Positions 41,705 to 48,997 of a stretch of 48,997 nt of DNA are shown in pieces. The first letter of the stretch is position 1; each line of letters starts with the position of its first letter. Source of the DNA: Halorubrum sp. Boch-26. Its GTDB lineage: Archaea; Halobacteriota; Halobacteria; Halobacteriales; Haloferacaceae. The notes below the pieces were generated by a model. That model searched no databases. It was given only the letters and a program-made list of their open reading frames with translations, and was not told the DNA's origin. The translations under genes and the position numbers were made by a program. The stretch covers positions 1 through 48,997 of the forward strand of contig NZ_JARANT010000009.1 of NCBI RefSeq assembly GCF_029889805.1, given 5' to 3'.

Positions 41705-42343
41705 ATGGACCGACGAACGATTGCCATCCTCCTCATCGTGCTCGCCGTGCTGCTGCCGACGTGGTACGTCGGGCTCCACGGCGAGCCGCCGTCGGAGGAG
41801 GTTCGGATCGACCAGAGCGTGAGCGAGATGCAACCGCTGGAGGGGTTCGTAGACACGCCGAACAAGCTCTCGCCGAGTCAGGTCGGCGTGATCGTCTGGG
41901 TCGCGCTGCTGGGTCTCTTGGGAGCCATGGCCTTTTTCCACCGCTTCATGAACCGGGCCGCGCGGCCCGACGCGAGCGGCGGGGGCCCGGGTGATGCGGC
42001 CGACACAACCGAGGCAGCGGCCACAGACGGCGGCGGACTCGACGCACCGCCGCCGGAGGGAGTGAATCGAGCGACGTTCCCCTGGTTCGAGACCGAGGAC
42101 CGGTGGGTCGTCGAGTACCACGACGCGAGCGACGCCATCGAGGGGCTCGTCGCGATGGGCGGGCTCACCGCCCTCGCCATCGTGTTCTCTGCGCTGCTCA
42201 CCGCCGAGTACCTCACGCTCGCCCGGACCCAGTACTTCGGGATCTACGCCTTCGGGCTGTTCATGTCGCTGCTGGGCTCGACGGTGTCGTACTACGCGTG
42301 GTTCATGCCCCACGTCGAAGTCGCCGAACGGAGGGACCACTGA
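41705..42343 (+). CDS. Membrane protein, first gene of the nar operon (NarA position)
   Basis: 212 residues. An N-terminal helix IAILLIVLAVLLPTWYVGL is followed by an exposed loop, a second helix VGVIVWVALLGLLGAMAFF, a Gly/Asp/Ala-rich linker, and two more helices near the C-terminus (about 145-165, 175-195). From its place before the Rieske and cytochrome b genes it corresponds to the narA position of haloarchaeal nar clusters. The function is unknown; a stabilising subunit of the quinol-oxidising complex is plausible. The stop overlaps the Rieske start (TGATG). Confidence 0.72.
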   Translation: MDRRTIAILLIVLAVLLPTWYVGLHGEPPSEEVRIDQSVSEMQPLEGFVDTPNKLSPSQVGVIVWVALLGLLGAMAFFHRFMNRAARPDASGGGPGDAADTTEAAATDGGGLDAPPPEGVNRATFPWFETEDRWVVEYHDASDAIEGLVAMGGLTALAIVFSALLTAEYLTLARTQYFGIYAFGLFMSLLGSTVSYYAWFMPHVEVAERRDH

Positions 42344-43092
42344 TGGAAGACGACGTAACCGACCCACGACCGACGGGAGACGGCACCGACGCCCCGCCGA
42401 GCGCCGCGTCGCACGGCGACGAGGGCCCGAGCGGGCGGACCGACGCCGGCGGCGGCGAGCTGTGCGACGCGTGCCCGGAGAACGACGACGGGCTCGCGGT
42501 CAACCCGAGCATCTACCGGCCGTTCTGGCGGGACGCGCGCGCCGAACTCAAGCGCCGTGACTACGCGAAGATCCTCGCGACCGTCGGGGGGATCACCGCG
42601 GTCGGGAGTCTCGCAGCCCCCGTCGCCGGGCTCACTCGGGTGTTCGACACGAAGTATCGGGGGCCGGTGTACGAAGACGGGATCCCCCTCGTCGACGACG
42701 CCGGCGAACGGATCGCGGAGGACCGCATCGCTCCGGGCGAACAGCTCACGGTGTTCCCCGAGCCGCGTCCGGGGGTCGAGGACGCCCCGACGCTGCTCGT
42801 GCGCTTCGAGGAGTCGGCGTACAGCGACGACGTGCGCGACGAGTACACCGTCGGCGGGTACGCCGCGTTCTCGAAGGTGTGTACTCACGCGGGCTGTATG
42901 GTCGCCGACCGCGACGGCGACGTGCTCGTCTGCCCGTGTCACTCCGGGCGGTTCGACCCGGTAACCGGCGGACAAGTCGTCGGGGGGCCGGCGCCGCGGT
43001 CGCTGCCGCAGCTCCCGATCACGCTCTCGGGCGACGGCTACCTCGTCGCCACGGGCGACTTCCGGGGGCCGGTCGGCCCGGGGGGTGAGTGA
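42343..43092 (+). CDS. narB: Rieske iron-sulfur protein of the nar complex
   Basis: 249 residues. The [2Fe-2S] ligands are C180 and H182 (CTHAGC) and C197 and H200 (CPCHSG), with C185 and C199 placed to form the usual disulfide. [20 protein letters not shown] (70-89) is a twin-arginine signal anchor, so the cluster domain faces outside. An unusual CDAC pair at 41-44 lies in the cytoplasmic N-terminal tail. It should carry electrons from quinol in the cytochrome b subunit to the exported nitrate reductase. Overlaps of one base on both sides show tight translational coupling. Confidence 0.92.
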   Translation: MEDDVTDPRPTGDGTDAPPSAASHGDEGPSGRTDAGGGELCDACPENDDGLAVNPSIYRPFWRDARAELKRRDYAKILATVGGITAVGSLAAPVAGLTRVFDTKYRGPVYEDGIPLVDDAGERIAEDRIAPGEQLTVFPEPRPGVEDAPTLLVRFEESAYSDDVRDEYTVGGYAAFSKVCTHAGCMVADRDGDVLVCPCHSGRFDPVTGGQVVGGPAPRSLPQLPITLSGDGYLVATGDFRGPVGPGGE

Positions 43093-44564
43093 TGTCCCGG
43101 ATCGACGCCGCGACCGACCGGGCCGAGTCAGCCTACGACTGGGTCGACTCGCGGCTGGACCTGGAGGGCGGGAGCGACTTCCTCGGGAAGGCGTTCCCCG
43201 CGGAGGACTCCTTCCTGCTCGGCGAGGTCGCGCTGTTCTGTTTCGCCATCCTCGTCTCGACCGGAACGTTCCTCGCGTTCTTCTACGAGCCGAGCACGGC
43301 CGCCGTCGAGTACGGCGGCAGCGTCGCGCAGTACCAAGGCCAAGAGGTGCCGGCGGCGTTCAAAAGCGTCCTCAACATCACCTACGACGTGCCGTTCGGG
43401 ATGTTCCTGCGGCGCATGCACCACTGGGCGGCGCACCTGTTCGTCGCCGCGATCGCCCTGCACATGCTCCGCGTGTTCTTCACCGGGGCGTATCGCAACC
43501 CGCGCGAGCCGAACTGGCTCGTCGGGACCGGCCTCGCCGGGCTGGCGATGTTCGCCGCGTACACCGGGTACTCGCTCCCGTACGACGAGTTCGCGAGCAC
43601 GGCGGTCGGCATCGGCTACAACGTCGCCGCCTCTGTCCCGATCGTGGGCGACCCGCTCGCGAGCATCGTGTTCGGCGGGCAGTTCCCGACGAGCGCGACG
43701 ATCCCGCGCCTGTTCTTCCTCCACGTCTTCCTCATCCCGGCCGCGATCGCGGGACTCATCGCGGTACATATGGCCATCCTCGTCCGGCAGAAACACACCG
43801 AGGCGCAGCGCGACGGGGACGTGGCCGCCGCCGAGACGAGCGGCGGCACCGCGGCCGCGGGCGGAGGCGCCGAGGCGACCGACGGCGGCGCGCGCCTGAT
43901 CGACCGCGACGACGACAGCGTCGTTATCGGGCTCCCCGCGTTCCCGAACCAAGCCGCCGTGAGCGCGGTCGTGTTCTTCCTCACGATGGCCGTGCTCTCG
44001 CTGCTCGCGGGGCTGCTTCCCGTTCACAACATCGCCGAGTACGGCCCGAACGACCCGGCGTCGACGCCGTCGCTCGTCATGCCGGACTGGTTCCTGATGT
44101 GGGGGTACGGATTCTTAAAGCTCACTCCCTCGTGGCTGAGCTTCGACGTGCTCGGGATCCACGTCAGCTCGGAGTTCGTGGGCGGCCTGCTCTTGCCCGG
44201 GCTGGTGTTCGTCGCCGTGGCGGTCTGGCCGTTCATCGACCGCGCGGAGAAGCCGGAACACTTCACCCGGAACTACCTCGACCGCCCGTTCCCGACCGCG
44301 GTCGGCATCCTCGGGGTCACGCTCGTCATGGTGGCCTCTATCGCCGGGATGGACGTGATCCTCGCCGAGATACTCGGTACGTCGACGGCGGTGCTCCGGC
44401 CCTACCTGACCGCGGCGCTCGTGCTCGTCCCGGCCGCGGCCGGCACCCTCACCTACGCCATTCTCGGCGGCTTCGAGGACGATTCGGGAGAGGGCGGCGC
44501 GGAGCCGACGATGTCGGAAGACGACGGAACCGCGTCGGCCACGGAGGGATCGAGCGATGACTGA
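43092..44564 (+). CDS. narC: Cytochrome b of the nar complex
   Basis: 490 residues. The N-terminal four-helix part carries haem histidines H110 and H124 in helix B, and H211 and H226 in helix D. The 15-residue spacing of the second pair is the cytochrome b6 pattern rather than the 14-residue mitochondrial one. The Q-oxidation site motif is PDWF in [15 protein letters not shown], within the C-terminal half, so b6-like and subunit IV-like parts are fused. It oxidises quinol and passes electrons to the Rieske protein. Start ATG at 43092 overlaps the Rieske stop. The last 40 residues are a hydrophilic acidic tail. Confidence 0.93.
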   Translation: MSRIDAATDRAESAYDWVDSRLDLEGGSDFLGKAFPAEDSFLLGEVALFCFAILVSTGTFLAFFYEPSTAAVEYGGSVAQYQGQEVPAAFKSVLNITYDVPFGMFLRRMHHWAAHLFVAAIALHMLRVFFTGAYRNPREPNWLVGTGLAGLAMFAAYTGYSLPYDEFASTAVGIGYNVAASVPIVGDPLASIVFGGQFPTSATIPRLFFLHVFLIPAAIAGLIAVHMAILVRQKHTEAQRDGDVAAAETSGGTAAAGGGAEATDGGARLIDRDDDSVVIGLPAFPNQAAVSAVVFFLTMAVLSLLAGLLPVHNIAEYGPNDPASTPSLVMPDWFLMWGYGFLKLTPSWLSFDVLGIHVSSEFVGGLLLPGLVFVAVAVWPFIDRAEKPEHFTRNYLDRPFPTAVGILGVTLVMVASIAGMDVILAEILGTSTAVLRPYLTAALVLVPAAAGTLTYAILGGFEDDSGEGGAEPTMSEDDGTASATEGSSDD

Positions 44565-44754
44565 GTCGAGCGCGTTCCGGCTGGCCGAGCTGTCGCCCCG
44601 TCGGTACCGCTGGGCGGATCGAGCGACGAAACTGGCCGGCGTGGGGCTGATCGCCGCCGGGCTGGACGCGGGCGGCGGTACCCCCGAGGGCGTCGCGTTC
44701 GCGGCGCTCGGCGTCGCGCTCGGCCTCGCAACCGTTCTCATAGAGAAACAATGA
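44557..44754 (+). CDS. 65-residue membrane peptide between narC and narG
   Basis: [20 protein letters not shown] opens a basic N-terminus; one or two hydrophobic stretches follow (about 25-38 and 44-61). It overlaps narC by 8 nt and narG by 4 nt, so it is translated as part of the operon. It matches the position of orf1 in haloarchaeal nar clusters. The function is unknown; a small accessory subunit or assembly factor is possible. Confidence 0.72.
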   Translation: MTESSAFRLAELSPRRYRWADRATKLAGVGLIAAGLDAGGGTPEGVAFAALGVALGLATVLIEKQ

Positions 44755-47741
44755 CTGACACGACAGATACACCGAACGAATCGACACGCGACGGCAGCGG
44801 CGCCGCGCGCCGCGACTTCCTGAAGGGGGTCGGGGCGGCGGCCGCCGTCGGCGCCACCGGGCTGGGATCCGCGCAGGACCTCACGGAGATGACCGCGCTG
44901 GACGTCGTCGACGACCCGATCGGGAACTACCCGTACCGCGACTGGGAGGACCTCTATCGCGAGGAGTGGGACTGGGACGACAAGGCCCGCTCGACGCACA
45001 GCGTCAACTGTACGGGCAGCTGCTCGTGGCAGGTGTACACGCGGAACGGGCAGGTATGGCGCGAGGAGCAGGCCGGTGACTACCCGCGCTTCGACGAGTC
45101 GCTTCCCGACCCCAACCCGCGGGGCTGTCAGAAGGGGGCGTGTTTCACCGACTACGTCAACGCGGACCAGCGCGTCACACACCCGCTCCGCCGGACCGGC
45201 GAGCGCGGGGAGGGCAAGTGGGAGCGGATCTCTTGGGACGAGGCGCTCACCGAGATCGCCGAGGAGGTCATCGACACCGTGGAAGACGAGGAGTACGACG
45301 CGATCAGCGGTTTCACCCCGATTCCGGCGATGAGCCCGGTGTCGTTCGCCTCGGGGAGTCGACTCGTCAACCTGCTCGGCGGCGTCAGTCACTCCTTTTA
45401 CGACTGGTACTCCGACCTTCCGCCGGGACAGCCGATCACGTGGGGGACCCAGACCGACAACGCCGAGAGCGCGGACTGGTACAACGCCGACTACATCATC
45501 GCGTGGGGCTCGAACATCAACGTCACGCGGATCCCCGACGCGAAGTACTTCCTCGAAGCGGGGTACGACGGCGCCAAGCGCGTCGGGATCTTCACCGACT
45601 ACAGCCAGACGGCCATCCACTGCGACGAGTGGATCGGGCCGGAGCCCGGGAGCGACACCGCGCTCGCGCTCGGGATGGCGCGCACCATCGTCGACGAGGG
45701 GCTGTACGACGAGGAGCACTTGAAAGAGCAGACGGACATGCCGCTGCTCGTCCGCGAGGACACCGGGAAGTTCCTCCGCGCGAGCGAGGTGTCCGGGCTC
45801 GACGTCGACGCCGACCGGCCGGAGAAGGTGTTCGTCATGCAGGACGCCGACGGCACCCTCCGCACCGCGCCCGGATCGCTGGGCGAGCGCGACGGCCAGA
45901 ACGACCACTCCGTGAGCATCGAGCTCGACTTCGACCCCGAACTCGCCGTCGAGCGCACGGTCGACACGACCGACGGCGACGTCGAGACGCGCTCCGTGTG
46001 GTTGAACCTCCGCGACGAGCTGTCGGAGTACACCCCCGAGCAGGTCAACGAGATCACCGGCGTCGGCGAGCGGACCCACCAGAAGATCGCCCGCGAGTTC
46101 GCCGACGTCGATCGCGCGAAGATCATCCACGGCAAGGGGGTAAACGACTGGTACCACAACGACCTCGGAAACCGCGCGATCCAGCTGCTCGTCACGCTCA
46201 CGGGGAACCTCGGCCGACAGGGGACCGGCCTCGACCACTACGTCGGTCAGGAGAAGATCTGGACGTTCAACGGCTGGAAGAACCTCTCGTTCCCGACCGG
46301 AAGCGTCCGGGGCGTCCCGACGACGCTCTGGACGTACTACCACGCCGGGATCATGGAGAACACCGACCCGGACACGGCGGCGAAGATCCGGGAGTCGATC
46401 GACAAGGGGTGGATGCCGCTGTACCCGAGCGAGCGCGACGACGGCAGCCGCCCCGACCCCAGACTCATGTTCGTCTGGCGCGGGAACTACTTCAATCAGG
46501 CCAAAGGGAACATCGCGCTCGAAGAGGAGCTGTGGCCGAAGCTCGATCTGGTCGTCGACATCAACTTCCGGATGGACTCGACGGCGCTCAACAGCGACAT
46601 CGTCCTGCCGACGGCGAGCCACTACGAGAAACACGACCTGTCGGTGACGGACATGCACACCTACGTGCACCCGTTCACGCCGGCTGTCGAGCCGCTGGGC
46701 GAGTCGAAGACGGACTGGCAGATCTTCCGTGAGCTCGCCGCGAAGATCCAGGAGCTGGCCGCGGAGCGCGGCACGGAGCCGGTCGACGACCGGAAGTTCG
46801 ACCGACAGATCGATCTCCAGTCGATTCACGACGACTACGTCCGCGACTGGCTCGACGAGGAGCCCGGCGCCCTCGCGGAGGACAAGGCGGCCGCGGAGTT
46901 CATCCTCGATAACTCCGAAGAGACCAATCCCGAGGGGACCGACGAGCAGCTCACGTTCGACGACATCGACGAGCAGCCGCGGCGCCTCCTCGAAGCCGGC
47001 GACCACTGGTCGTCGGACATCGAGGAGGGCGAGGCGTACGCGCCGTGGAAAGACTACGTGCAGGACAAGAACCCGTGGCCGACGTTCACCGGACGGCAGC
47101 AGTACTACATCGACCACGACTGGTTCCTGGAGCTCGACGAGCAGCTCCCGACGCACAAGGAGGCTCCGGTGTTACAGGAGAAGTCGGAGTACCCGCTCGG
47201 CTACAACACGCCCCACAGCCGCTGGGCGATCCACTCGACGTGGCGCGACGACAGCAAGATGCTCCGACTGCAGCGCGGCGAGCCGACCGTCTATCTCAAC
47301 CCCGAGGACGCCGAGGAACGGGGGATCGAGGACGGCGACACCGTGCGGGTGTACAACGACCTCGACTCCGTGGAGGTGCAGGCGAAGATCTACCCGAGCG
47401 GGGAGCCGGGAACTGTCCGGCACTTCTTCAGCTGGGAACGGTTCCAGTATCCCGACCGGAACAACTTCAACTCGCTCGTGCCGATGTACATGAAGCCGAC
47501 GCAGCTCGTCCAGTACCCCGAAGACACGGGCGAGCACCTCCACTTCTTCCCGAACTACTGGGGACCGACCGGCGTGAACAGCGACGTTCGGATCGAAGTC
47601 GAGAAGGTCGAAGCGGAGGCGGCGTCGATCGTTTCCGACTCGCTCGGGGCGTCGGAAGCGGGGTCAGCGTCGCTCCGTTCGGGGTCCGAGTCGCGCGGCG
47701 CGTTGGGTCGCATCTCGGACCTACTCGGAGGTGACGACTGA
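44751..47741 (+). CDS. narG: Respiratory nitrate reductase alpha subunit (Tat-exported)
   Basis: 996 residues, molybdopterin oxidoreductase family. ARRDFLKGVGAAAAVGATGL (19-38) is a twin-arginine signal, so the enzyme faces outside the cell. The FS0 cluster is supplied by H83, C87, C91 and C126 (HSVNCTGSC and CQKGAC), with the His ligand typical of NarG. The Mo ligand Asp is D218 in SFYDWYSDLPP, followed by YNADYIIAWGSN. It reduces nitrate to nitrite. It is shorter than bacterial NarG (about 1240). It overlaps narH by one base (TGATG). Confidence 0.96.
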   Translation: MTDTTDTPNESTRDGSGAARRDFLKGVGAAAAVGATGLGSAQDLTEMTALDVVDDPIGNYPYRDWEDLYREEWDWDDKARSTHSVNCTGSCSWQVYTRNGQVWREEQAGDYPRFDESLPDPNPRGCQKGACFTDYVNADQRVTHPLRRTGERGEGKWERISWDEALTEIAEEVIDTVEDEEYDAISGFTPIPAMSPVSFASGSRLVNLLGGVSHSFYDWYSDLPPGQPITWGTQTDNAESADWYNADYIIAWGSNINVTRIPDAKYFLEAGYDGAKRVGIFTDYSQTAIHCDEWIGPEPGSDTALALGMARTIVDEGLYDEEHLKEQTDMPLLVREDTGKFLRASEVSGLDVDADRPEKVFVMQDADGTLRTAPGSLGERDGQNDHSVSIELDFDPELAVERTVDTTDGDVETRSVWLNLRDELSEYTPEQVNEITGVGERTHQKIAREFADVDRAKIIHGKGVNDWYHNDLGNRAIQLLVTLTGNLGRQGTGLDHYVGQEKIWTFNGWKNLSFPTGSVRGVPTTLWTYYHAGIMENTDPDTAAKIRESIDKGWMPLYPSERDDGSRPDPRLMFVWRGNYFNQAKGNIALEEELWPKLDLVVDINFRMDSTALNSDIVLPTASHYEKHDLSVTDMHTYVHPFTPAVEPLGESKTDWQIFRELAAKIQELAAERGTEPVDDRKFDRQIDLQSIHDDYVRDWLDEEPGALAEDKAAAEFILDNSEETNPEGTDEQLTFDDIDEQPRRLLEAGDHWSSDIEEGEAYAPWKDYVQDKNPWPTFTGRQQYYIDHDWFLELDEQLPTHKEAPVLQEKSEYPLGYNTPHSRWAIHSTWRDDSKMLRLQRGEPTVYLNPEDAEERGIEDGDTVRVYNDLDSVEVQAKIYPSGEPGTVRHFFSWERFQYPDRNNFNSLVPMYMKPTQLVQYPEDTGEHLHFFPNYWGPTGVNSDVRIEVEKVEAEAASIVSDSLGASEAGSASLRSGSESRGALGRISDLLGGDD

Positions 47742-48820
47742 TGAGTAAGACCACCGACGACACGGTTCATCAGACCGAGGACGGCGACGTCCCGCTCGCG
47801 GAGGGCGTCGATCACCAGGTGGCGATGGTGATGGACCTGAACAAGTGCATCGGCTGCCAGACGTGTACGATCGCGTGTAAGACCAACTGGACCGAGTCCG
47901 GGGGGCGCGAGTACATGTACTGGAACAACGTCGAGACGAAGCCCGGCGCCGGCTACCCGCGCGACTGGGAGGAGATGGGCGGCGGCTGGGATGAGGAGGG
48001 GCAGTCCCGAACGCCCGGCGAACTCCCGGAGCAAGAGGACTACGGTCGCGCGTGGGACTTCAACCACGAGGCGATCATGTACGAGGGCAGCGACGAGCCG
48101 CTCCGCCCCATGGAGAACGCCGACTGGGGGCCGAACTGGGACGAGGACGAGGGCGCCGGCGAGTACCCGAACTCGTACTACTTCTACCTCCCACGGATCT
48201 GCAACCACTGCACGCACCCCTCCTGCGTGGAGGCGTGCCCGCGCTCCGCGATCTACAAGCGCGAGGAGGACGGCATCGTTCTGGTCGATCAGGACCGCTG
48301 TCGCGGCTACCGCTACTGCGTCGAGGGGTGCCCCTACAAGAAGGTGTTCTACAACGCGCAGACGAAGACCAGCGAGAAGTGCATCTTCTGTTACCCCCGG
48401 ATCGAGGGGGAGGGGCCAGAGGGCGAGGTCCGACCGCCGTCGTGCGCCGAGGACTGCCCGCCGCAGCTCCGGCACGTCGGCTTCCTCGACGACGAGGACG
48501 GCCCGATACACAAGCTCGTCAACGAGTACGAGGTCGCCCTGCGGCTCCACCCCGAGTACCGGACGGAGCCGAACGTCTACTACATCCCGCCGTTCGCGCC
48601 GCCGCAAACCTCGGAGAGCGGCGAGACGGTGGACGCCGACCGCATCCCGCGCAACTACCTGGAAGAGCTGTTCGGCCCCGAGGTCGAGTCGGCGCTCAAC
48701 ACGATCACCCGCGAGCGGGAGAAGGCCGAGCGCGGCGAGGAGAGCGAACTCATGGAGATCCTCTCGACCGTGAACAACGACGACCAATACCGGCTGGAGG
48801 TGTTCGACGATGACGGCTGA
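47741..48820 (+). CDS. narH: Respiratory nitrate reductase beta subunit
   Basis: 359 residues. Four ferredoxin-like cysteine clusters are visible: CIGCQTCTIAC (36-46), CNHCTHPSCVEACP, CRGYRYCVEGCPY and CIFC with a distal CAEDC. In the third, the position of one normal Cys is occupied by Tyr (W in bacteria), as in the [3Fe-4S] centre of NarH. It transfers electrons from the membrane side to NarG and is carried out of the cell in complex with it, as it has no signal of its own. It is shorter than bacterial NarH (about 510). It overlaps the following gene by 11 nt. Confidence 0.96.
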   Translation: MSKTTDDTVHQTEDGDVPLAEGVDHQVAMVMDLNKCIGCQTCTIACKTNWTESGGREYMYWNNVETKPGAGYPRDWEEMGGGWDEEGQSRTPGELPEQEDYGRAWDFNHEAIMYEGSDEPLRPMENADWGPNWDEDEGAGEYPNSYYFYLPRICNHCTHPSCVEACPRSAIYKREEDGIVLVDQDRCRGYRYCVEGCPYKKVFYNAQTKTSEKCIFCYPRIEGEGPEGEVRPPSCAEDCPPQLRHVGFLDDEDGPIHKLVNEYEVALRLHPEYRTEPNVYYIPPFAPPQTSESGETVDADRIPRNYLEELFGPEVESALNTITREREKAERGEESELMEILSTVNNDDQYRLEVFDDDG

Positions 48821-48997
48821 CGATGCGACGGCTCTCGGCGGAATCGGGTCGCGGGAGCTCGCCGTTGCGGCGGCGCTCGCGCTCGCCGTCGTGGTCGCGA
48901 CCGCGGCGTTCCCGATGATCGTCGACGCCCGCGCGGCCTACGAGATCCCGGTCGAGCAGCAGACAACTGCCGGCAACCTCGCAAAACCGCCCGGCGA
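48810..48997 (+). CDS. Start of a probable membrane/haem subunit of nitrate reductase, truncated by the window
   Basis: 62 codons are visible. ATG at 48810 overlaps the end of narH. Residues 14-37 form a hydrophobic helix (ELAVAAALALAVVVATAAFP) that may be a signal peptide or anchor, and the next part DARAAYEIPVEQQTTAGNL is hydrophilic. In haloarchaeal nar clusters the gene after narH encodes a DMSO/ethylbenzene dehydrogenase gamma-like haem b protein; that identity is inference from position only. Confidence 0.6.
   Translation, partial: MTADDATALGGIGSRELAVAAALALAVVVATAAFPMIVDARAAYEIPVEQQTTAGNLAKPPG

Noticed and set aside
44115-47156. 1013-codon minus-strand frame under narC and narG
   Set aside because: The product is Arg/Val/Leu-rich without domains and mirrors the codon pattern of narG; a shadow frame.
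1-48997. tRNA, rRNA, CRISPR array or insertion sequence
   Set aside because: I found no T-arm-like or cloverleaf sequence outside genes, no regularly spaced repeats with unique spacers, and no transposase-like protein.

Overview
The window is a stretch of chromosome from a halophilic archaeon. The evidence is very high GC with G/C at most third codon positions, strongly acidic predicted proteins, TATA boxes about 22-35 nt upstream of start codons with almost no leader, and archaeal hallmark genes: TFB, topoisomerase VI A and B, the archaeal-type 3-dehydroquinate synthase, Lrp and Bat-type HTH regulators. The overall style fits Halorubrum or a close relative; the genus is inference. I see no rRNA, tRNA, CRISPR array, insertion sequence or prophage.

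Layout. 1-7.9 kb: a truncated HTTM membrane protein (-), 3-dehydroquinate synthase II, a small membrane protein, an M32 carboxypeptidase (-), threonine aldolase, a DUF2209-type protein and HflX. 8-17.4 kb: an acetate block, with a divergent acetyl-CoA synthetase paralogue (acs1), a DUF2061 protein, a Bat-type regulator fused to an integrase-like domain, a canonical acetyl-CoA synthetase (acs2), a two-subunit sodium:solute symporter (DUF4212 plus SSS), a UspA protein and a small membrane protein. 17.4-21.1 kb: a MATE exporter (-), a cold-shock protein, a HhH-GPD-like protein of unknown role and a short-chain dehydrogenase (-). 21.3-24.9 kb: the top6B-top6A operon, with a large insertion in Top6B. 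24.9-31.5 kb: a PfkB kinase, CDGSH Fe-S protein (-) and MsrB as a divergent pair, a histidine kinase (-), acyl-CoA dehydrogenase (-), an Lrp regulator plus aminotransferase operon (-) and an aldo/keto reductase. 31.5-40.7 kb: adenylosuccinate synthetase (-), a small winged-helix protein, a 780-residue multidomain protein with a coiled coil (-), NUDIX (-), TFB (-), an M24 peptidase, an MFS transporter and a DUF7120-like small protein (-). 40.8-49 kb: a NarO-like regulator followed by a respiratory nitrate reductase operon: small membrane subunit, Rieske protein, cytochrome b, a 65-residue membrane peptide, NarG, NarH and the start of a probable membrane/haem subunit cut by the right edge.

How the genes work together. 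The acetate block couples uptake (DUF4212/SSS) to activation (acs2), probably under the adjacent regulator. The nar block is a complete electron path from quinol through a Rieske/cytochrome b complex to a Tat-exported NarGH, so the organism can probably respire nitrate anaerobically under the Cys-rich Bat-type regulator next door. The points most worth a second look are the catalytically dead integrase-Bat fusion with its palindromes and the direct repeats before acs2, the degenerate A8 motif of acs1, the HhH-GPD-like protein that keeps the aspartate but not the lysine, the multidomain protein at 33.6-36 kb, and the NarO-like protein with inverted repeats before the nar operon.
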